A DNA stretch of 64,000 nt from Frigoribacterium sp. Leaf186 (GTDB lineage Bacteria > Actinomycetota > Actinomycetes > Actinomycetales > Microbacteriaceae), in assembly GCF_001423905.1 (NCBI RefSeq), contig NZ_LMPQ01000012.1:181398-245397 (forward strand), written 5' to 3'. A model generated the notes under the pieces. It saw nothing but the letters and a program-made list of their open reading frames with translations, made no database searches and had not been told where the DNA came from. Every line of letters starts with the position of its first letter. Positions within the stretch are counted from its first letter, which is position 1. A program made the translations under genes and the position numbers. Below are positions 20,298 to 30,227 of the stretch, piece after piece.

Positions 20298-21227
20298 ATG
20301 CTCTGGTACACCGGTCGACGACTCCTCCAATTGATCCCCGTGTTCTTCGGGGCCACCTTCTTGATCTACTTCATGGTCTTCGCCGTGCCGGGCGACCCCG
20401 TGGCGGCACTGTTCGGCGACAAGCAGCCGAGCCCCCAGGTCCTCGAGCAGATCCGGGCGCAGTACAACCTCGACAAGCCGTTCATCGTGCAGTACCTGCT
20501 CTACATCGGCGGCCTGTTCACGGGCGACCTGGGCACCACGTTCTCGGGTCGGCCCGTCATCGACGAACTCGTCCGGGCCTTCCCCATCACCTTCCGTCTG
20601 GCGATGCTCGCCCTCGTCTTCGAGGCCGTGGCCGGCATCGTCGTCGGCCTCGTGGCCGGCCTGCGCAAGGGCAAGCTCTTCGACACCAGCGCCCTCGTGG
20701 TGAGCCTCCTGCTCATCTCGGTGCCCATCTTCGTCGTCGGCTTCGTGCTGCAGTACGTCTTCGCGATCAACCTCGGCATCTTCCGCACCACGGTCAGCTC
20801 GCAGGCCCCCTGGGGCGAGCTGATCCTGCCGGCCATCGTGCTGGCCAGCGTCTCGTTCGCCTACATCGTGCGTCTCACGCGGGCCTCGGTCTCCGAGAAC
20901 ATGAGCGCCGACTTCGTGCGCACCGCGACGGCCAAGGGCCTGACCCGCAACCGCGTCGTCACGGTGCACATCCTGCGCAACTCCCTCGTCCCGGTCGTCA
21001 CCTACCTCGGCGTCGACATCGGCTCGCTGATGGTGGGCGCGATCGTCACCGAGGGCATCTTCAACATCCAGGGAGTGGGTGGCACGGTGTACCGCGCCAT
21101 CCAGCTCGGCGAGGGCCCGACGGTCGTGTCGTTCGTGGCCGTCATGGTGATCATCTTCATGCTCGCCAACCTGCTCGTCGACCTGCTCTACGCCGTTCTC
21201 GACCCGAGGATCCGCTATGCCAAGTAA
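20298..21227 (+). CDS. Oligopeptide ABC importer permease (DppB/OppB type)
   Basis: A 309-residue permease with six predicted membrane segments; it begins LWYTGRRLLQLIPVFFGATF as DppB/OppB proteins do and carries the cytoplasmic coupling (EAA-type) loop VRTATAKGLTRNRVV. It forms the membrane channel with the next gene product. GAGGAGG precedes the ATG at 20298. The 3' end overlaps the next gene by 11 bp. Confidence 0.93.
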   Translation: MLWYTGRRLLQLIPVFFGATFLIYFMVFAVPGDPVAALFGDKQPSPQVLEQIRAQYNLDKPFIVQYLLYIGGLFTGDLGTTFSGRPVIDELVRAFPITFRLAMLALVFEAVAGIVVGLVAGLRKGKLFDTSALVVSLLLISVPIFVVGFVLQYVFAINLGIFRTTVSSQAPWGELILPAIVLASVSFAYIVRLTRASVSENMSADFVRTATAKGLTRNRVVTVHILRNSLVPVVTYLGVDIGSLMVGAIVTEGIFNIQGVGGTVYRAIQLGEGPTVVSFVAVMVIIFMLANLLVDLLYAVLDPRIRYAK

Positions 21228-22170
21228 CGACAACCCCCGTCTGTCGAGCGGCCACTTCGTCGCCGACCTCGACGAGACGCCCATCAAGGCGGTCGACGCC
21301 GTCGACGAGTCCGAGAAGCCCCGTTCGAGCTGGAACGACGCCTGGGACTCGATGAAGACCCGGCCGTTGTTCTGGATCTCGGCTGCGCTCATCGTCCTGG
21401 TCATCGTCGTCGCACTCGCACCCGGGCTCTTCACGAGCGTCGTGCCGACGGCCGCCGACCTCTCGAAGAGCAACCAGGGGTCGCAGAGCGGCCACATCAT
21501 GGGCTTCACGCGCCAGGGCACCGACGTGTTCTCGCGCGTCGTCTACGGCACCCGTGCCTCCCTGACCGTCGGCCTCCTGGCCACGGTGCTGGTCACCCTG
21601 ATCGGCCTGATCATCGGTTCGCTCGCCGGCTTCTACGGCGGCTGGCTCGACGCCGTCGTCTCGCGCATCGGCGACATCTTCTTCGCGATCCCCACCGTGC
21701 TCGGTGCCATCGTGCTGATGTCGGTGCTGCCCTCGCGCACGCCGCTGACCGTGGCCCTCGTGCTCTCGCTCTTCGCCTGGCCGCAGATCGCGCGCATCAT
21801 GCGAGGTTCGGTGCTCGGTGCCAAGAACAGCGACTACGTCACGGCGAGCCTCGCGCTCGGCGTCTCGCGGTTCCGCATCCTCATCCGTCACGTCGTCCCC
21901 AACGCGATCACCCCGGTCATCGTGGTCGCCACGGTCTCGCTGGGCACGTTCATCGTCGCCGAGGCGACCCTGTCGTTCCTCGGCATCGGCCTGCCGAGCG
22001 GCACGATGTCGTGGGGCAACGACATCAGCCAGGCGAGCGTGTCGATCCGCACCGCGCCGATGACCCTGTTCTGGCCCGCGGCCGCGCTGTCGATCACGGT
22101 GCTGTCGTTCCTCATGATGGGCGACGTCGTGCGCGACGCCCTCGACCCGAAGGCGAGGGCCCGTCGATGA
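21217..22170 (+). CDS. Oligopeptide ABC importer permease (DppC/OppC type)
   Basis: A 317-residue permease with a 50-residue polar N-terminus, then a first membrane segment at FWISAALIVLVIVVALAP, a periplasmic-type region containing the family motif MGFTRQGTDVFSRVVYGTR, and five more segments including the coupling loop VTASLALGVSRFRI. It pairs with the DppB-type permease. It overlaps the upstream gene by 11 bp and the downstream ATPase by 4 bp (ATGA), so synthesis of the complex is coupled. Confidence 0.93.
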   Translation: MPSNDNPRLSSGHFVADLDETPIKAVDAVDESEKPRSSWNDAWDSMKTRPLFWISAALIVLVIVVALAPGLFTSVVPTAADLSKSNQGSQSGHIMGFTRQGTDVFSRVVYGTRASLTVGLLATVLVTLIGLIIGSLAGFYGGWLDAVVSRIGDIFFAIPTVLGAIVLMSVLPSRTPLTVALVLSLFAWPQIARIMRGSVLGAKNSDYVTASLALGVSRFRILIRHVVPNAITPVIVVATVSLGTFIVAEATLSFLGIGLPSGTMSWGNDISQASVSIRTAPMTLFWPAAALSITVLSFLMMGDVVRDALDPKARARR

Positions 22171-23924
22171 CGTCCACCTCCACGCGTCCCGAGCAGGCGG
22201 CCAGCGCCTCCTCGGCCGTTCCCCTCCTGCAGATCAAGAACCTGCAGATCGGCTTCAAGACCCAGGCGGGCTACGTCGACGCCGTCCGCGGAGTCGACAT
22301 CACGATGAACCAGGGCGAGACCCTGGCCATCGTCGGCGAGTCCGGGTCGGGCAAGTCCACCTCGGCCACGTCGATCATCGACCTGCTGCCGGGCACCGGC
22401 AAGGTCACCGGGGGCGAGATCCTGTTCGAGGGTCGCGACCTCGTCAAGGCCAGCGCCGCCGAGATGCAGTCGATCCGTGGCCGCGAGATCGGCTACGTGC
22501 CGCAAGACCCCATGTCGAACCTCAACCCGGTCTGGAGCATCGGCTTCCAGGTCGAGGAGGCGATCCGCGCCAACGGCATCGCCACCGGCAAGCGCGAGGT
22601 CCGCGAGCGGGCGATCGAGGTGCTGAAAGAAGCAGGGCTGTCCGACGCGGGCGACCGACTCAAGCAGTTCCCGCACCAGTTCTCGGGTGGCATGCGCCAG
22701 CGCGTGCTGATCGGCATCGGCCTCTCGTCGAGGCCGAAGCTCCTGATCGCCGACGAACCGACCTCGGCCCTCGACGTCACCGTCCAGCGCCGCATCCTCG
22801 ACCACCTCGAGACCCTGACGCGCGACTACGGCACCTCGGTGCTCTTCATCACGCACGACCTGGGCCTCGCCGCCGAGCGGGCCGAGAAGCTCGTGGTCAT
22901 GTACAAGGGCCAGGTCGTCGAGTCGGGTCCCTCGAAAGAGATCCTGGCCGACCCGCAGCACCCGTACACGCAGCGACTCGTCGCCGCGGCGCCTAGCCTC
23001 GCGAGCCAGCGCATCCAGTCGAGCATCGCCCCGACTCACGCCCACGGCCTCGCGATCTCCGACGAGGGGGCCGACGACGCCGAGATGATCTCTCGTGCAC
23101 GTCAGCGTGAAGAGGCCGGCAAGAAGAACGCCGAGTACATCAAGGTCGAGAACCTGTCGAAGGTCTACAAGATCCGCCAGGGCGGGTTCAAGACGACCGA
23201 GCTGCGGGCCGTGGACGACGTGTCCTTCGCCATCCCGCGGGGCACGACGATGGCCCTCGTCGGCGAGTCCGGCTCGGGCAAGTCGACGGTCGCCAAGCTC
23301 GTGCTGCAGCTCGAGTCGATCACCTCGGGCACCGTGGCGATCGACGGCCAGAGCGTCGGTGCGTTGACGGGCAAGGACCTCTTCGACTTCCGTCGTCGCG
23401 TCCAGCCGGTCTTCCAGGACCCCTACGGTTCGCTCGACCCGATGTACAGCGTCGGCAACACCATCGCCGAACCGCTCGTCACCCACGGCATCGGCGACCG
23501 CTCCAGTCGCCAGGCCCGCGTGCGCGAGCTGCTCGACCAGGTCTCGCTGCCGGCCTCGACGGTCAACCGTTACCCGAACGAGCTCTCGGGCGGTCAGCGG
23601 CAACGCATCGCCGTGGCCAGGGCGCTCGCGCTGAAGCCCGACGTGATCGTGCTCGACGAGGCCGTCTCGGCGCTCGACGTGCTCGTCCAGGGCCAGGTGC
23701 TCGACCTGCTGACCGACCTGCAGACCGAGCTCGGCCTGACCTACCTCTTCATCACGCACGACCTGGCGGTGGTCCGGCTGATCGCCGACAACGTCAGCGT
23801 CATGCAGAAGGGGCGCGTCGTCGAGGCGGGCACGACCGACGAGATCTTCGCCAACCCCGCACAGCAGTACACGCGGGAGCTGCTCGAGGCGATCCCCGGC
23901 GCGAACTTCGAGTTCGGCCGGTAG
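22167..23924 (+). CDS. Oligopeptide ABC importer, two fused ATPase domains (DppD-DppF)
   Basis: A 585-residue protein with two complete cassettes. The first (about residues 15-275) has GESGSGKST and signature FSGGMRQR; the second (about 320-570) has GESGSGKST and LSGGQRQR, each with the peptide-importer C-terminal piece ([11 protein letters not shown] and [10 protein letters not shown]). In many bacteria these are two genes; the fused form is common in actinobacteria. It powers the importer of the three preceding genes and closes the operon. A terminator follows. Confidence 0.93.
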   Translation: MTSTSTRPEQAASASSAVPLLQIKNLQIGFKTQAGYVDAVRGVDITMNQGETLAIVGESGSGKSTSATSIIDLLPGTGKVTGGEILFEGRDLVKASAAEMQSIRGREIGYVPQDPMSNLNPVWSIGFQVEEAIRANGIATGKREVRERAIEVLKEAGLSDAGDRLKQFPHQFSGGMRQRVLIGIGLSSRPKLLIADEPTSALDVTVQRRILDHLETLTRDYGTSVLFITHDLGLAAERAEKLVVMYKGQVVESGPSKEILADPQHPYTQRLVAAAPSLASQRIQSSIAPTHAHGLAISDEGADDAEMISRARQREEAGKKNAEYIKVENLSKVYKIRQGGFKTTELRAVDDVSFAIPRGTTMALVGESGSGKSTVAKLVLQLESITSGTVAIDGQSVGALTGKDLFDFRRRVQPVFQDPYGSLDPMYSVGNTIAEPLVTHGIGDRSSRQARVRELLDQVSLPASTVNRYPNELSGGQRQRIAVARALALKPDVIVLDEAVSALDVLVQGQVLDLLTDLQTELGLTYLFITHDLAVVRLIADNVSVMQKGRVVEAGTTDEIFANPAQQYTRELLEAIPGANFEFGR

Positions 23925-23947
23925 TCGACCCGCGCCTCCTGGTGTCG

Positions 23948-23993
23948 AAGGGGCCCCTCGGCTGTGCCGCGAGCACGGCGGAGGGGCCCCTTT
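23948..23993 (+). terminator. Terminator of the oligopeptide importer operon
   Basis: A perfect 12-bp stem (aaggggcccctc with gaggggcccctt) followed by TT. The loop of about 21 nt can itself pair. Confidence 0.85.
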
Positions 23994-24070
23994 ACCACGT
24001 GCCGTAGACTGTGTTCGCCGGGCTCTGACCCGACCACTTCCCCCTCTCTCTTCTCGTAAGGAATACATCC

Positions 24071-25981
24071 ATGGCGACTGCCATCCGCAGCGACCTGCGC
24101 AACGTGGCGATCGTGGCCCACGTCGACCACGGCAAGACGACCCTCGTCGACGCCATGCTCAAGCAGACCAACTCGTTCGACGCGCACTTCGACACTGAAG
24201 ACCGCATGATGGACGGCAACGAGCTCGAGCGCGAGAAGGGCATCACGATCCTCGCGAAGAACACCTCGGTGCTCTACAACGGTGCCCACGCGACCGACGG
24301 CCCGATCACCATCAACGTGATCGACACCCCCGGCCACGCCGACTTCGGCGGTGAGGTCGAGCGCGGCCTGTCGATGGTCGACGGCGTCGTGCTGCTCGTC
24401 GACGCGTCCGAGGGCCCCCTGCCCCAGACGCGCTTCGTGCTGCGCAAGGCCCTCGCGGCCAAGCTGCCCGTCATCCTGCTGGTCAACAAGACCGACCGCC
24501 CCGACGCGCGCATCGACGAGGTCGTCGCCGAGAGCCAGGACCTCCTCCTCGGCCTCGCCAGCGACCTGAGCGAAGAGGTCGACGACCTCGACCTCGACGC
24601 CATCCTCAACGTGCCCGTCGTCTACGCCTCGGGTCGCAACGGCGCCGCGTCGACGAACAAGCCCGACGACGGCTCGCTGCCCGACAACCCCGACCTCGAG
24701 CCCCTCTTCGAGGCGATCCTCACCCACGTGCCGGCACCGCGCTACGACGACGAGCACCCCCTGCAGGCGCACGTCACGAACCTCGACGCCTCGCCGTTCC
24801 TCGGTCGTCTCGCGCTGCTCCGCGTCTTCCACGGCACCCTGCAGAAGGGCCAGACGGTCGCCTGGGTCAAGTCCGACGGCTCGGTCCAGAACGCACGCAT
24901 CACCGAGCTGCTGATCACGAAGGCCCTCAGCCGCTACCCGGCCGAGAGCGCGGGCCCCGGCGACATCGTCGCCGTCGCCGGCTTCGACACCATCACCATC
25001 GGCGAGACGCTGTCCGACCCGGACGACGTCCGCCCGCTGCCGACCATCACGGTCGACGACCCGGCCATCTCGATGACCATAGGCACGAACACCTCGCCGA
25101 TCATCGGCAAGGTCAAGGGCCACAAGCTGACCGCCCGCATGGTCAAGGACCGCCTCGACCGCGAACTGGTCGGCAACGTGTCGCTCAAGGTCCTCGACGT
25201 CGGACGCCCCGACGCGTGGGAGGTCCAGGGCCGCGGTGAGCTCGCGCTGGCCATCCTCGTCGAGCAGATGCGCCGGGAGGGCTTCGAGCTCACGGTCGGC
25301 AAGCCGCAGGTCGTCACGCGTCGCGACGAGAACGGCAAGCTGCAAGAGCCGTTCGAGCACATGACCATCGACGTGCCCGACGAGTACCTCGGTGCCGTCA
25401 CGCAGCTCATGGCCGCCCGCAAGGGCCGCATGGAGAACATGGCGAACCACGGCTCGGGCTGGGTGCGCATGGAGTTCATCGTCCCCTCGCGCGGCCTGAT
25501 CGGCTTCCGCACGCAGTTCCTCACCGACACGCGCGGCACCGGCATCGCCAACGGCATCAGCCACGGGTACGGCCCCTGGGCCGGCGAGATCTCGACCCGC
25601 ACCAACGGTTCGATCATCGCCGACCGTTCGGGTGTCGTCACCCCCTTCGCGATCATCAACCTGCAAGAGCGCATGTCGTTCTTCGTGCAGCCGACCGAAG
25701 AGGTCTACGAGGGCATGGTCGTGGGCGAGAACTCGCGCGCCGACGACATGGACGTCAACATCACCAAAGAGAAGAAGCTGACCAACATGCGTCAGTCGAC
25801 GGCCGACAACTTCGAGTCGATGACGCCCTCGAAGGTGCTGTCGCTCGAGGAGGCCCTCGAGTTCGCCGGTGACGACGAGTGCGTCGAGGTCACCCCCGAC
25901 GCCATCCGCATCCGCAAGGTCGAGCTCGACGCGTCGGCCCGCCAGCGCAGCACGGCTCGCCTCAAGAAGCAGAACGCCTAA
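24071..25981 (+). CDS. typA: Translational GTPase TypA/BipA
   Basis: A 636-residue GTPase related to EF-G that helps ribosome assembly and growth under stress. GTPase motifs are AHVDHGKTTLVD (G1), ITIL after REKG (G2), DTPGHADFGG (G3) and NKTDRPDA (G4); domain V and the TypA-specific C-terminus follow (FESMTPSKVLSLEEALEF). The length is typical. AAGGAA precedes the ATG at 24071. It is a single transcription unit, with terminators on both sides. Mycobacteria have typA near mshB in the same way. Confidence 0.97.
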   Translation: MATAIRSDLRNVAIVAHVDHGKTTLVDAMLKQTNSFDAHFDTEDRMMDGNELEREKGITILAKNTSVLYNGAHATDGPITINVIDTPGHADFGGEVERGLSMVDGVVLLVDASEGPLPQTRFVLRKALAAKLPVILLVNKTDRPDARIDEVVAESQDLLLGLASDLSEEVDDLDLDAILNVPVVYASGRNGAASTNKPDDGSLPDNPDLEPLFEAILTHVPAPRYDDEHPLQAHVTNLDASPFLGRLALLRVFHGTLQKGQTVAWVKSDGSVQNARITELLITKALSRYPAESAGPGDIVAVAGFDTITIGETLSDPDDVRPLPTITVDDPAISMTIGTNTSPIIGKVKGHKLTARMVKDRLDRELVGNVSLKVLDVGRPDAWEVQGRGELALAILVEQMRREGFELTVGKPQVVTRRDENGKLQEPFEHMTIDVPDEYLGAVTQLMAARKGRMENMANHGSGWVRMEFIVPSRGLIGFRTQFLTDTRGTGIANGISHGYGPWAGEISTRTNGSIIADRSGVVTPFAIINLQERMSFFVQPTEEVYEGMVVGENSRADDMDVNITKEKKLTNMRQSTADNFESMTPSKVLSLEEALEFAGDDECVEVTPDAIRIRKVELDASARQRSTARLKKQNA

Positions 25982-26010
25982 GCACCACCGCACCATCGCA
26001 CCACACGCCG

Positions 26011-26044
26011 AGGAGGCGGTCCGCACCACCGCGGGCCGCCTCCT
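26011..26044 (+). terminator. Terminator after typA
   Basis: A 14-bp stem (aggaggcggtccgc with gcgggccgcctcct, one G-T) and a 6-nt loop, 30 nt after the typA stop. Confidence 0.8.
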
Positions 26045-26090
26045 TCGTGCATCCCCCGCACGTTCTGCGTGCGCCCACAGCGTCCCCGGC

Positions 26091-26096
26091 TAATCT
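26091..26096 (+). promoter_or_regulatory. -10 element, leaderless lipoprotein gene
   Basis: TAATCT ends 6 nt before the GTG at 26103 and fixes that start. Confidence 0.6.
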
Positions 26097-26102
26097 CGCG
26101 AC

Positions 26103-26618
26103 GTGCCGACCCAGAAGAACACCCTCACCCGCTCCGCCGCCACCCTCGCGCTGGCGTTCGGCCTCGTCGCCGGCCTGACCGCGTGCGGCGAGGGCTCGCC
26201 CGTCGACAACATCGTCGGCGGTGCCGTCGACAGCGGCATCGAGAGCCTCAAGGGCACGGCCCAGAAGGCCGTCGAAGACGCCGCGGGCGAGGCGCTGAAC
26301 GGCGCCGGCATCACGACCGACGGCACCCTGCCCGCGAGCTTCCCCGCCGACGTCCCTCTCGTCGAGGGCACCACCCGCGGTGGGGGAGCAGGCCCCGACG
26401 GCACCGGCTGGGTCGCCCAGATCGCCGTCTCGGGGGCGGACCAGTTCGCGGTCGCCCAGCAGCAGCTCGAGGCCGCCGGTTACACCGCGTCCGGCGTCGA
26501 CGCCGACGCCGACAGCGGGTTCGGCACGTTCACCGGGGCCACGTACCGCGTCGTGCTCACCGTCTCGACCGACGGTGACGGCCAGGTGCTCGCCACCTAC
26601 GTCGTCACCCCCGTCTGA
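26103..26618 (+). CDS. Small lipoprotein, unknown function
   Basis: A 171-residue lipoprotein with lipobox GLTAC (Cys28), an amphipathic helix region (VGGAVDSGIESLKGTAQKAV) and a C-terminal alpha/beta domain that looks like a small repeated unit (WVAQIAVSGADQFAVAQQQL, then YRVVLTVSTDGDGQVLATYVV). I do not recognise the family. The GTG start is decided by the leaderless -10. It is convergent with efeB, and a 7-bp tandem repeat follows its stop. Confidence 0.7.
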   Translation: MPTQKNTLTRSAATLALAFGLVAGLTACGEGSPVDNIVGGAVDSGIESLKGTAQKAVEDAAGEALNGAGITTDGTLPASFPADVPLVEGTTRGGGAGPDGTGWVAQIAVSGADQFAVAQQQLEAAGYTASGVDADADSGFGTFTGATYRVVLTVSTDGDGQVLATYVVTPV

Positions 26619-26621
26619 CGC

Positions 26622-26651
26622 CGCACCGACCGCCGACCGCCGACCGCCGAC
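26622..26651. repeat. 7-bp tandem repeat (CGCCGAC) after a stop codon
   Basis: Three perfect CGCCGAC units at 26631-26651, preceded by a degenerate copy, in the 42-bp gap between the convergent lipoprotein and efeB stops. Confidence 0.8.
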
Positions 26652-26660
26652 GGCCGCGGC

Positions 26661-27944
26661 TCAGGCGAAGAGCGTCTCGCCCACCCAGCCGCCCGACGAC
26701 GCCCCCGGCGGCACGGCGAAGATCGCCGAGCCGACGTGCGTGACGTACTCGTTCATCCGGTCGTTCCGCGAGAGCGCCTGCTGGATCGGCACGTACTGCC
26801 GCCGCGGGTCGCGGTTGAACGCGATGAAGAACAGCCCGGCGGCCAGACGGCCGAGTTCGTCGTTGCCGTCGACGAAGTTGTAACCGCGGCGCAGCAACGT
26901 GGCCCCGTCGTTGTTCTGGGGGTGTGCCAGGGCGACGTGCGAATCGGGGGCGATGGCCGGCCCGGTGCCCGTCGAGGCGGCGGCGGCGAAGTCGGGTGCC
27001 GTGAACTCGGTGCCGCCCGAGAGCGGGGCGCCCTCGCCCTTGTCGCGGCCGACGACCGTCTGCTGCTCGCCGAGCGAGGCGCGGTCCCAGGTCTCGATCG
27101 TCATGCGGATCTTCCGGGCGACGAGGTACGAGCCGCCGTCCATCCAGGCGGCCCCGTCCGACGCGGTCGCCCAGACGCCGTCGTCGACCGCGGCGCCGTC
27201 CTCGGCCTTGAGGTTGGCGGTGCCGTCCTTGAACCCGAACAGGTTGCGCGGCGTCGTCTGGCCGCGGGTCGTCGACGAGGTGCGGCCGAAGCCCAGTTGC
27301 GACCACCGCAGGGAGGCGCGGCCGAAGGCGATCCGCGAGAGGTTGCGGATCGCGTGCACCGCGACCTGCGGGTCGTCGCTGCAGGCCTGGACGCAGAGGT
27401 CGCCGCCGCTCGCGGCCGCGACGAGCTGGTCGCCCGAGAAGTGCGGCAGGTCGACGAGGGCCGGAGGCCGCTGCGAGGCGAGCCCGAAACGGTCGGTGCC
27501 GTCGGCGGCCGTGAACAGGGTCGCCCCGAAGCCGATCGTGACGGTCAGGCCGGCGGCGGGCAGGCCCGTGGCCTCGCCGGTGTCGTCGGGTGGGGCGAGC
27601 AGACCGCCGCCCGTAGCGCCGGTGGGGCTCACCTCGAGCCCGGCCGTCAGGCGTGAGGCCGCGTAGCTCCAGTCCTTCAGCAGCTCCATGAGCTCGGCGC
27701 GCGTGACACCGTCCGCGACGTCGAACGACGCGAAGTGCAGGCGGTCCTGGGCCGCGGTCACGATGCCCGACTGGTGGCCGCCGAAGAACGGGTACGAGGC
27801 GGACGCGCCGGACGACCCGTCGGCGTGTGCCTGCACCGCGCGGTCGGTGCCGACCCCGACGCCGAGTCCGAGCACGCCCGCTCCGACGCCCGTGCCGACG
27901 AGCCCCAGCAGACCGCGGCGCGAGAGGCCGCCTCCGTCCGTCAC
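26661..27944 (-). CDS. efeB: EfeB, Tat-exported Dyp-type heme peroxidase
   Basis: A 427-residue DyP-type peroxidase and third component of the EfeUOB ferrous/ferric iron uptake system. The N-terminus has a Tat signal (SRRGLLGLVG, arginines at 9-10) and a long hydrophobic run. The DyP motif is GFKDGT, and the heme-ligating His is in ALAHPQNN, with the distal-side RRGYNF after it. It acts outside the membrane, oxidising ferrous iron or handling heme. The GTG at 27944 is 2 nt after the efeO stop, so it is part of one operon, transcribed right to left. Confidence 0.95.
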   Translation of the reverse strand: MTDGGGLSRRGLLGLVGTGVGAGVLGLGVGVGTDRAVQAHADGSSGASASYPFFGGHQSGIVTAAQDRLHFASFDVADGVTRAELMELLKDWSYAASRLTAGLEVSPTGATGGGLLAPPDDTGEATGLPAAGLTVTIGFGATLFTAADGTDRFGLASQRPPALVDLPHFSGDQLVAAASGGDLCVQACSDDPQVAVHAIRNLSRIAFGRASLRWSQLGFGRTSSTTRGQTTPRNLFGFKDGTANLKAEDGAAVDDGVWATASDGAAWMDGGSYLVARKIRMTIETWDRASLGEQQTVVGRDKGEGAPLSGGTEFTAPDFAAAASTGTGPAIAPDSHVALAHPQNNDGATLLRRGYNFVDGNDELGRLAAGLFFIAFNRDPRRQYVPIQQALSRNDRMNEYVTHVGSAIFAVPPGASSGGWVGETLFA

Positions 27945-27946
27945 CG

Positions 27947-29143
27947 TCAGGCGACCAGCGCCGAGGTCAGCCTGCTCAGCGGCTCGCTGAGGGCGTTGAC
28001 GGCGTCCGACAGCTTCTTCTTGTCGGCGTCGGTCAGCTCGGTGTACGAGGGGTAGCCCTGGTCGAGGCTGCCGTAGCCGGCGAGCAGCGTCTCGACCTTC
28101 GTCAACTGGGTGTCGATCGAGGTGGCCAGCTCGGGGTCCTTCCGGTCGACGACGTCGCGCACCCCGTCGAACGCCACCCGGGCGCCCTCGAGGTTGCCCT
28201 GGAAGTCGGAGAGGTCGGTGTGGGACCAGATCTCCTCCTCGCCGGTGATCTTGCCGGTGGCCACCTCGTCCATCAGGCCGACCGCGCCGTTGGCGATCGT
28301 GTCGATGCCGACGGTGAAGTCGCTCGCCGTGACCTCGTCGTAGAGGTCCTTCGTGTCGCTCGTCAGCAGGTCGGCGTAGTGGGCACGCTCGTCGGCCGTC
28401 AGGGGGACGTACGCCGCGCCTCCGTTCTCGGCCGCGGCGGGCTGCCAGAGGTCCTTCTCGATGCGGTGCCAGCCGGTCCACTCGGTGCCGGGCTCGACGT
28501 CGGCCTCGCGGAAGTCGATCTTCGGGTCGAGGTCGCCGAACGACTCGGCCACCGGCTCGATGCGCTCGTAGTGCGCCCGGGCCGACGGGTAGAGCGAGCG
28601 GGCCTTCTCGTCGTCGCCCGCGGTGTACGCGGCGAGGAACTCGTCGGTGGCCGTGACGAGCTGCCCGGTCTGGTCCTTGACGTAGCCCACGTAGGCGGTC
28701 GCCGCCGCGTCGATCTGCTCCTTCTCGCTGCCGGTCGGCTCGACGGCGGCGCCCGAGTCGGTCACCGTGAAGGAGGCGCGCACGCCCTCGCCGACGAGCC
28801 CCGGCACGCAGGCGGTGTAGTAGTCGCCGGCCGGCACCGAGACGGTCATCGAGCCCGACGTGCCGGGGCCGATGTTCTCCTTCTCGCTGACGATTCGCAG
28901 GCCGTCCTCGGCCAGCAGCTCGAACTCGCTGTTGTCGCTGCCCGTGTTGGTCATGGTGAAGGTGACCGGGCCGCTCGGCACCGAGGTGGTCGAGAGCGAA
29001 CACGTGTCGTCGGAGCCGTCGACGGTCACGGCGGTGGCCGCGGACGACCCGGCGGGGGAGTTCGCGACGCAGCCGGTCAGGGCCAGCACGAGGGCGGCGA
29101 CGCCCGAGGCGACGGCGAGGGGGCGGACGGGGCTGGCGGTCAT
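27947..29143 (-). CDS. efeO: EfeO, iron-binding cupredoxin/M75-like lipoprotein
   Basis: A 398-residue lipoprotein (lipobox LALTGC, Cys25) with an N-terminal cupredoxin-like domain (VTFTMTNTGSDNSEFELL ... YYTACVPG) and a C-terminal M75/imelysin-like domain with the metal motif WHRIE (HxxE). EfeO binds iron outside the cell and delivers it to EfeU. The ATG at 29143 has GGAG upstream and overlaps the efeU stop by 4 bp. Confidence 0.95.
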   Translation of the reverse strand: MTASPVRPLAVASGVAALVLALTGCVANSPAGSSAATAVTVDGSDDTCSLSTTSVPSGPVTFTMTNTGSDNSEFELLAEDGLRIVSEKENIGPGTSGSMTVSVPAGDYYTACVPGLVGEGVRASFTVTDSGAAVEPTGSEKEQIDAAATAYVGYVKDQTGQLVTATDEFLAAYTAGDDEKARSLYPSARAHYERIEPVAESFGDLDPKIDFREADVEPGTEWTGWHRIEKDLWQPAAAENGGAAYVPLTADERAHYADLLTSDTKDLYDEVTASDFTVGIDTIANGAVGLMDEVATGKITGEEEIWSHTDLSDFQGNLEGARVAFDGVRDVVDRKDPELATSIDTQLTKVETLLAGYGSLDQGYPSYTELTDADKKKLSDAVNALSEPLSRLTSALVA

Positions 29144-30123
29144 CGGGGTGCTCCTGTGGTGCGGGGGGACGGGGTGGTCGAGAGGGTGGCCGTGCGGTGG
29201 TCCGTCATCGCCGGGGCGTGCGTCGAGGACGCGCCCGAGGCGGTCGACGTGGTCGAAGCGGTCGAAGCGGTCGAAGCGGTCGAAGCGGTCGACGCACTCG
29301 ACGCGCCCGACGGACGGGGGCGACGTCGACGGGTCGCCCGCACGAAGAGGGGCACGACGACGGCGAGGTAGGCGAGCCAGACGACGACCTGCAGCCAGCT
29401 CGGCGTCGGCGTGAAGTTGACGAGCCCCTGCAGCAGGGTGCCGTACCAGCTGGTCGGCGGCACGGCCGCGCTGACGTCGAAGGCCAGGGAGGCGCGGCCC
29501 GGCAGCACGGACGCCTCCTGCAGGTCGCCGACCCCGTAGGCGAGGACCCCGGCGGCGACGACGATCAAGAAGTACCCGGTCACGCGGAAGAACCGCGCGA
29601 CGTCGAGGCGCACGACGCCGCGGTAGATCGCGAGCTGGATCGCGACCGCGGTGAGGATGCCGAGCACGGCGCCGACCAGGGGCGCCGTTCCGCCGCCGGT
29701 CGACTGCACCGTCGCCCAGACGAAGAGAGCGGTCTCGATGCCCTCGCGCCCGACCGAGAGGAACGCCAGGGCGACGACGGCCCAGGCGCCGCCGACGAGG
29801 GCGCGCTCGAGGCCCGACTCGAGCTCGCCGCGAAGGCCTCGGGCGGTGCGCGCCATCCAGAAGACCATCCACGTGACGAACCCGACGGCGACGATCGACA
29901 AGCCGCCGCCGATGATCTCCTGCGCCTGGAAGGTCAGGCCGTACGTGCCGAAGGTCAGGACGGCGCCGATGCCGAGCGAGAGCGCGACGGCGGCGCCCAC
30001 GCCGAGCCAGAGGCGGGGCAGGACGTCGCGTCGGCCGACCTTGACGACGTAGGCGACGAGGATGCCGACCACGAGGGCGGCCTCGAGGCCCTCTCGGAGT
30101 CCGATGAGGTAGTTCGCGAGCAC
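29140..30123 (-). CDS. efeU: EfeU, FTR1-type iron permease
   Basis: A 327-residue permease with about seven membrane segments. The two iron-path motifs are REGLE (from Arg10) and REGIE, as in the Ftr1 family. After the last segment the C-terminal tail (about 65 residues) is low-complexity, with STA repeated several times because the DNA holds four perfect GTCGAAGCG units. The GTG start lies about 105 nt downstream of the IdeR-like box. First gene of efeUOB. Confidence 0.95.
   Translation of the reverse strand: MLANYLIGLREGLEAALVVGILVAYVVKVGRRDVLPRLWLGVGAAVALSLGIGAVLTFGTYGLTFQAQEIIGGGLSIVAVGFVTWMVFWMARTARGLRGELESGLERALVGGAWAVVALAFLSVGREGIETALFVWATVQSTGGGTAPLVGAVLGILTAVAIQLAIYRGVVRLDVARFFRVTGYFLIVVAAGVLAYGVGDLQEASVLPGRASLAFDVSAAVPPTSWYGTLLQGLVNFTPTPSWLQVVVWLAYLAVVVPLFVRATRRRRPRPSGASSASTASTASTASTASTTSTASGASSTHAPAMTDHRTATLSTTPSPRTTGAPR
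29243..29296. repeat. 9-bp tandem repeat (GTCGAAGCG)x4 in efeU
   Basis: Four perfect units at 29252-29287, with degenerate units on each side. It encodes the Ser-Thr-Ala repeat of the EfeU tail. Unit length is a multiple of three, so copy-number change keeps the frame. Confidence 0.9.
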
Positions 30124-30227
30124 GGGGACGGCTTTCTCGAGAAGGGGAGCGGAGCTCGTCGTCGAGCAGGAACGGGAGGCGCGGGGCGACCAGGGCGCAC
30201 AGGCGGCGGTCGGACCGAACGGCTCGG

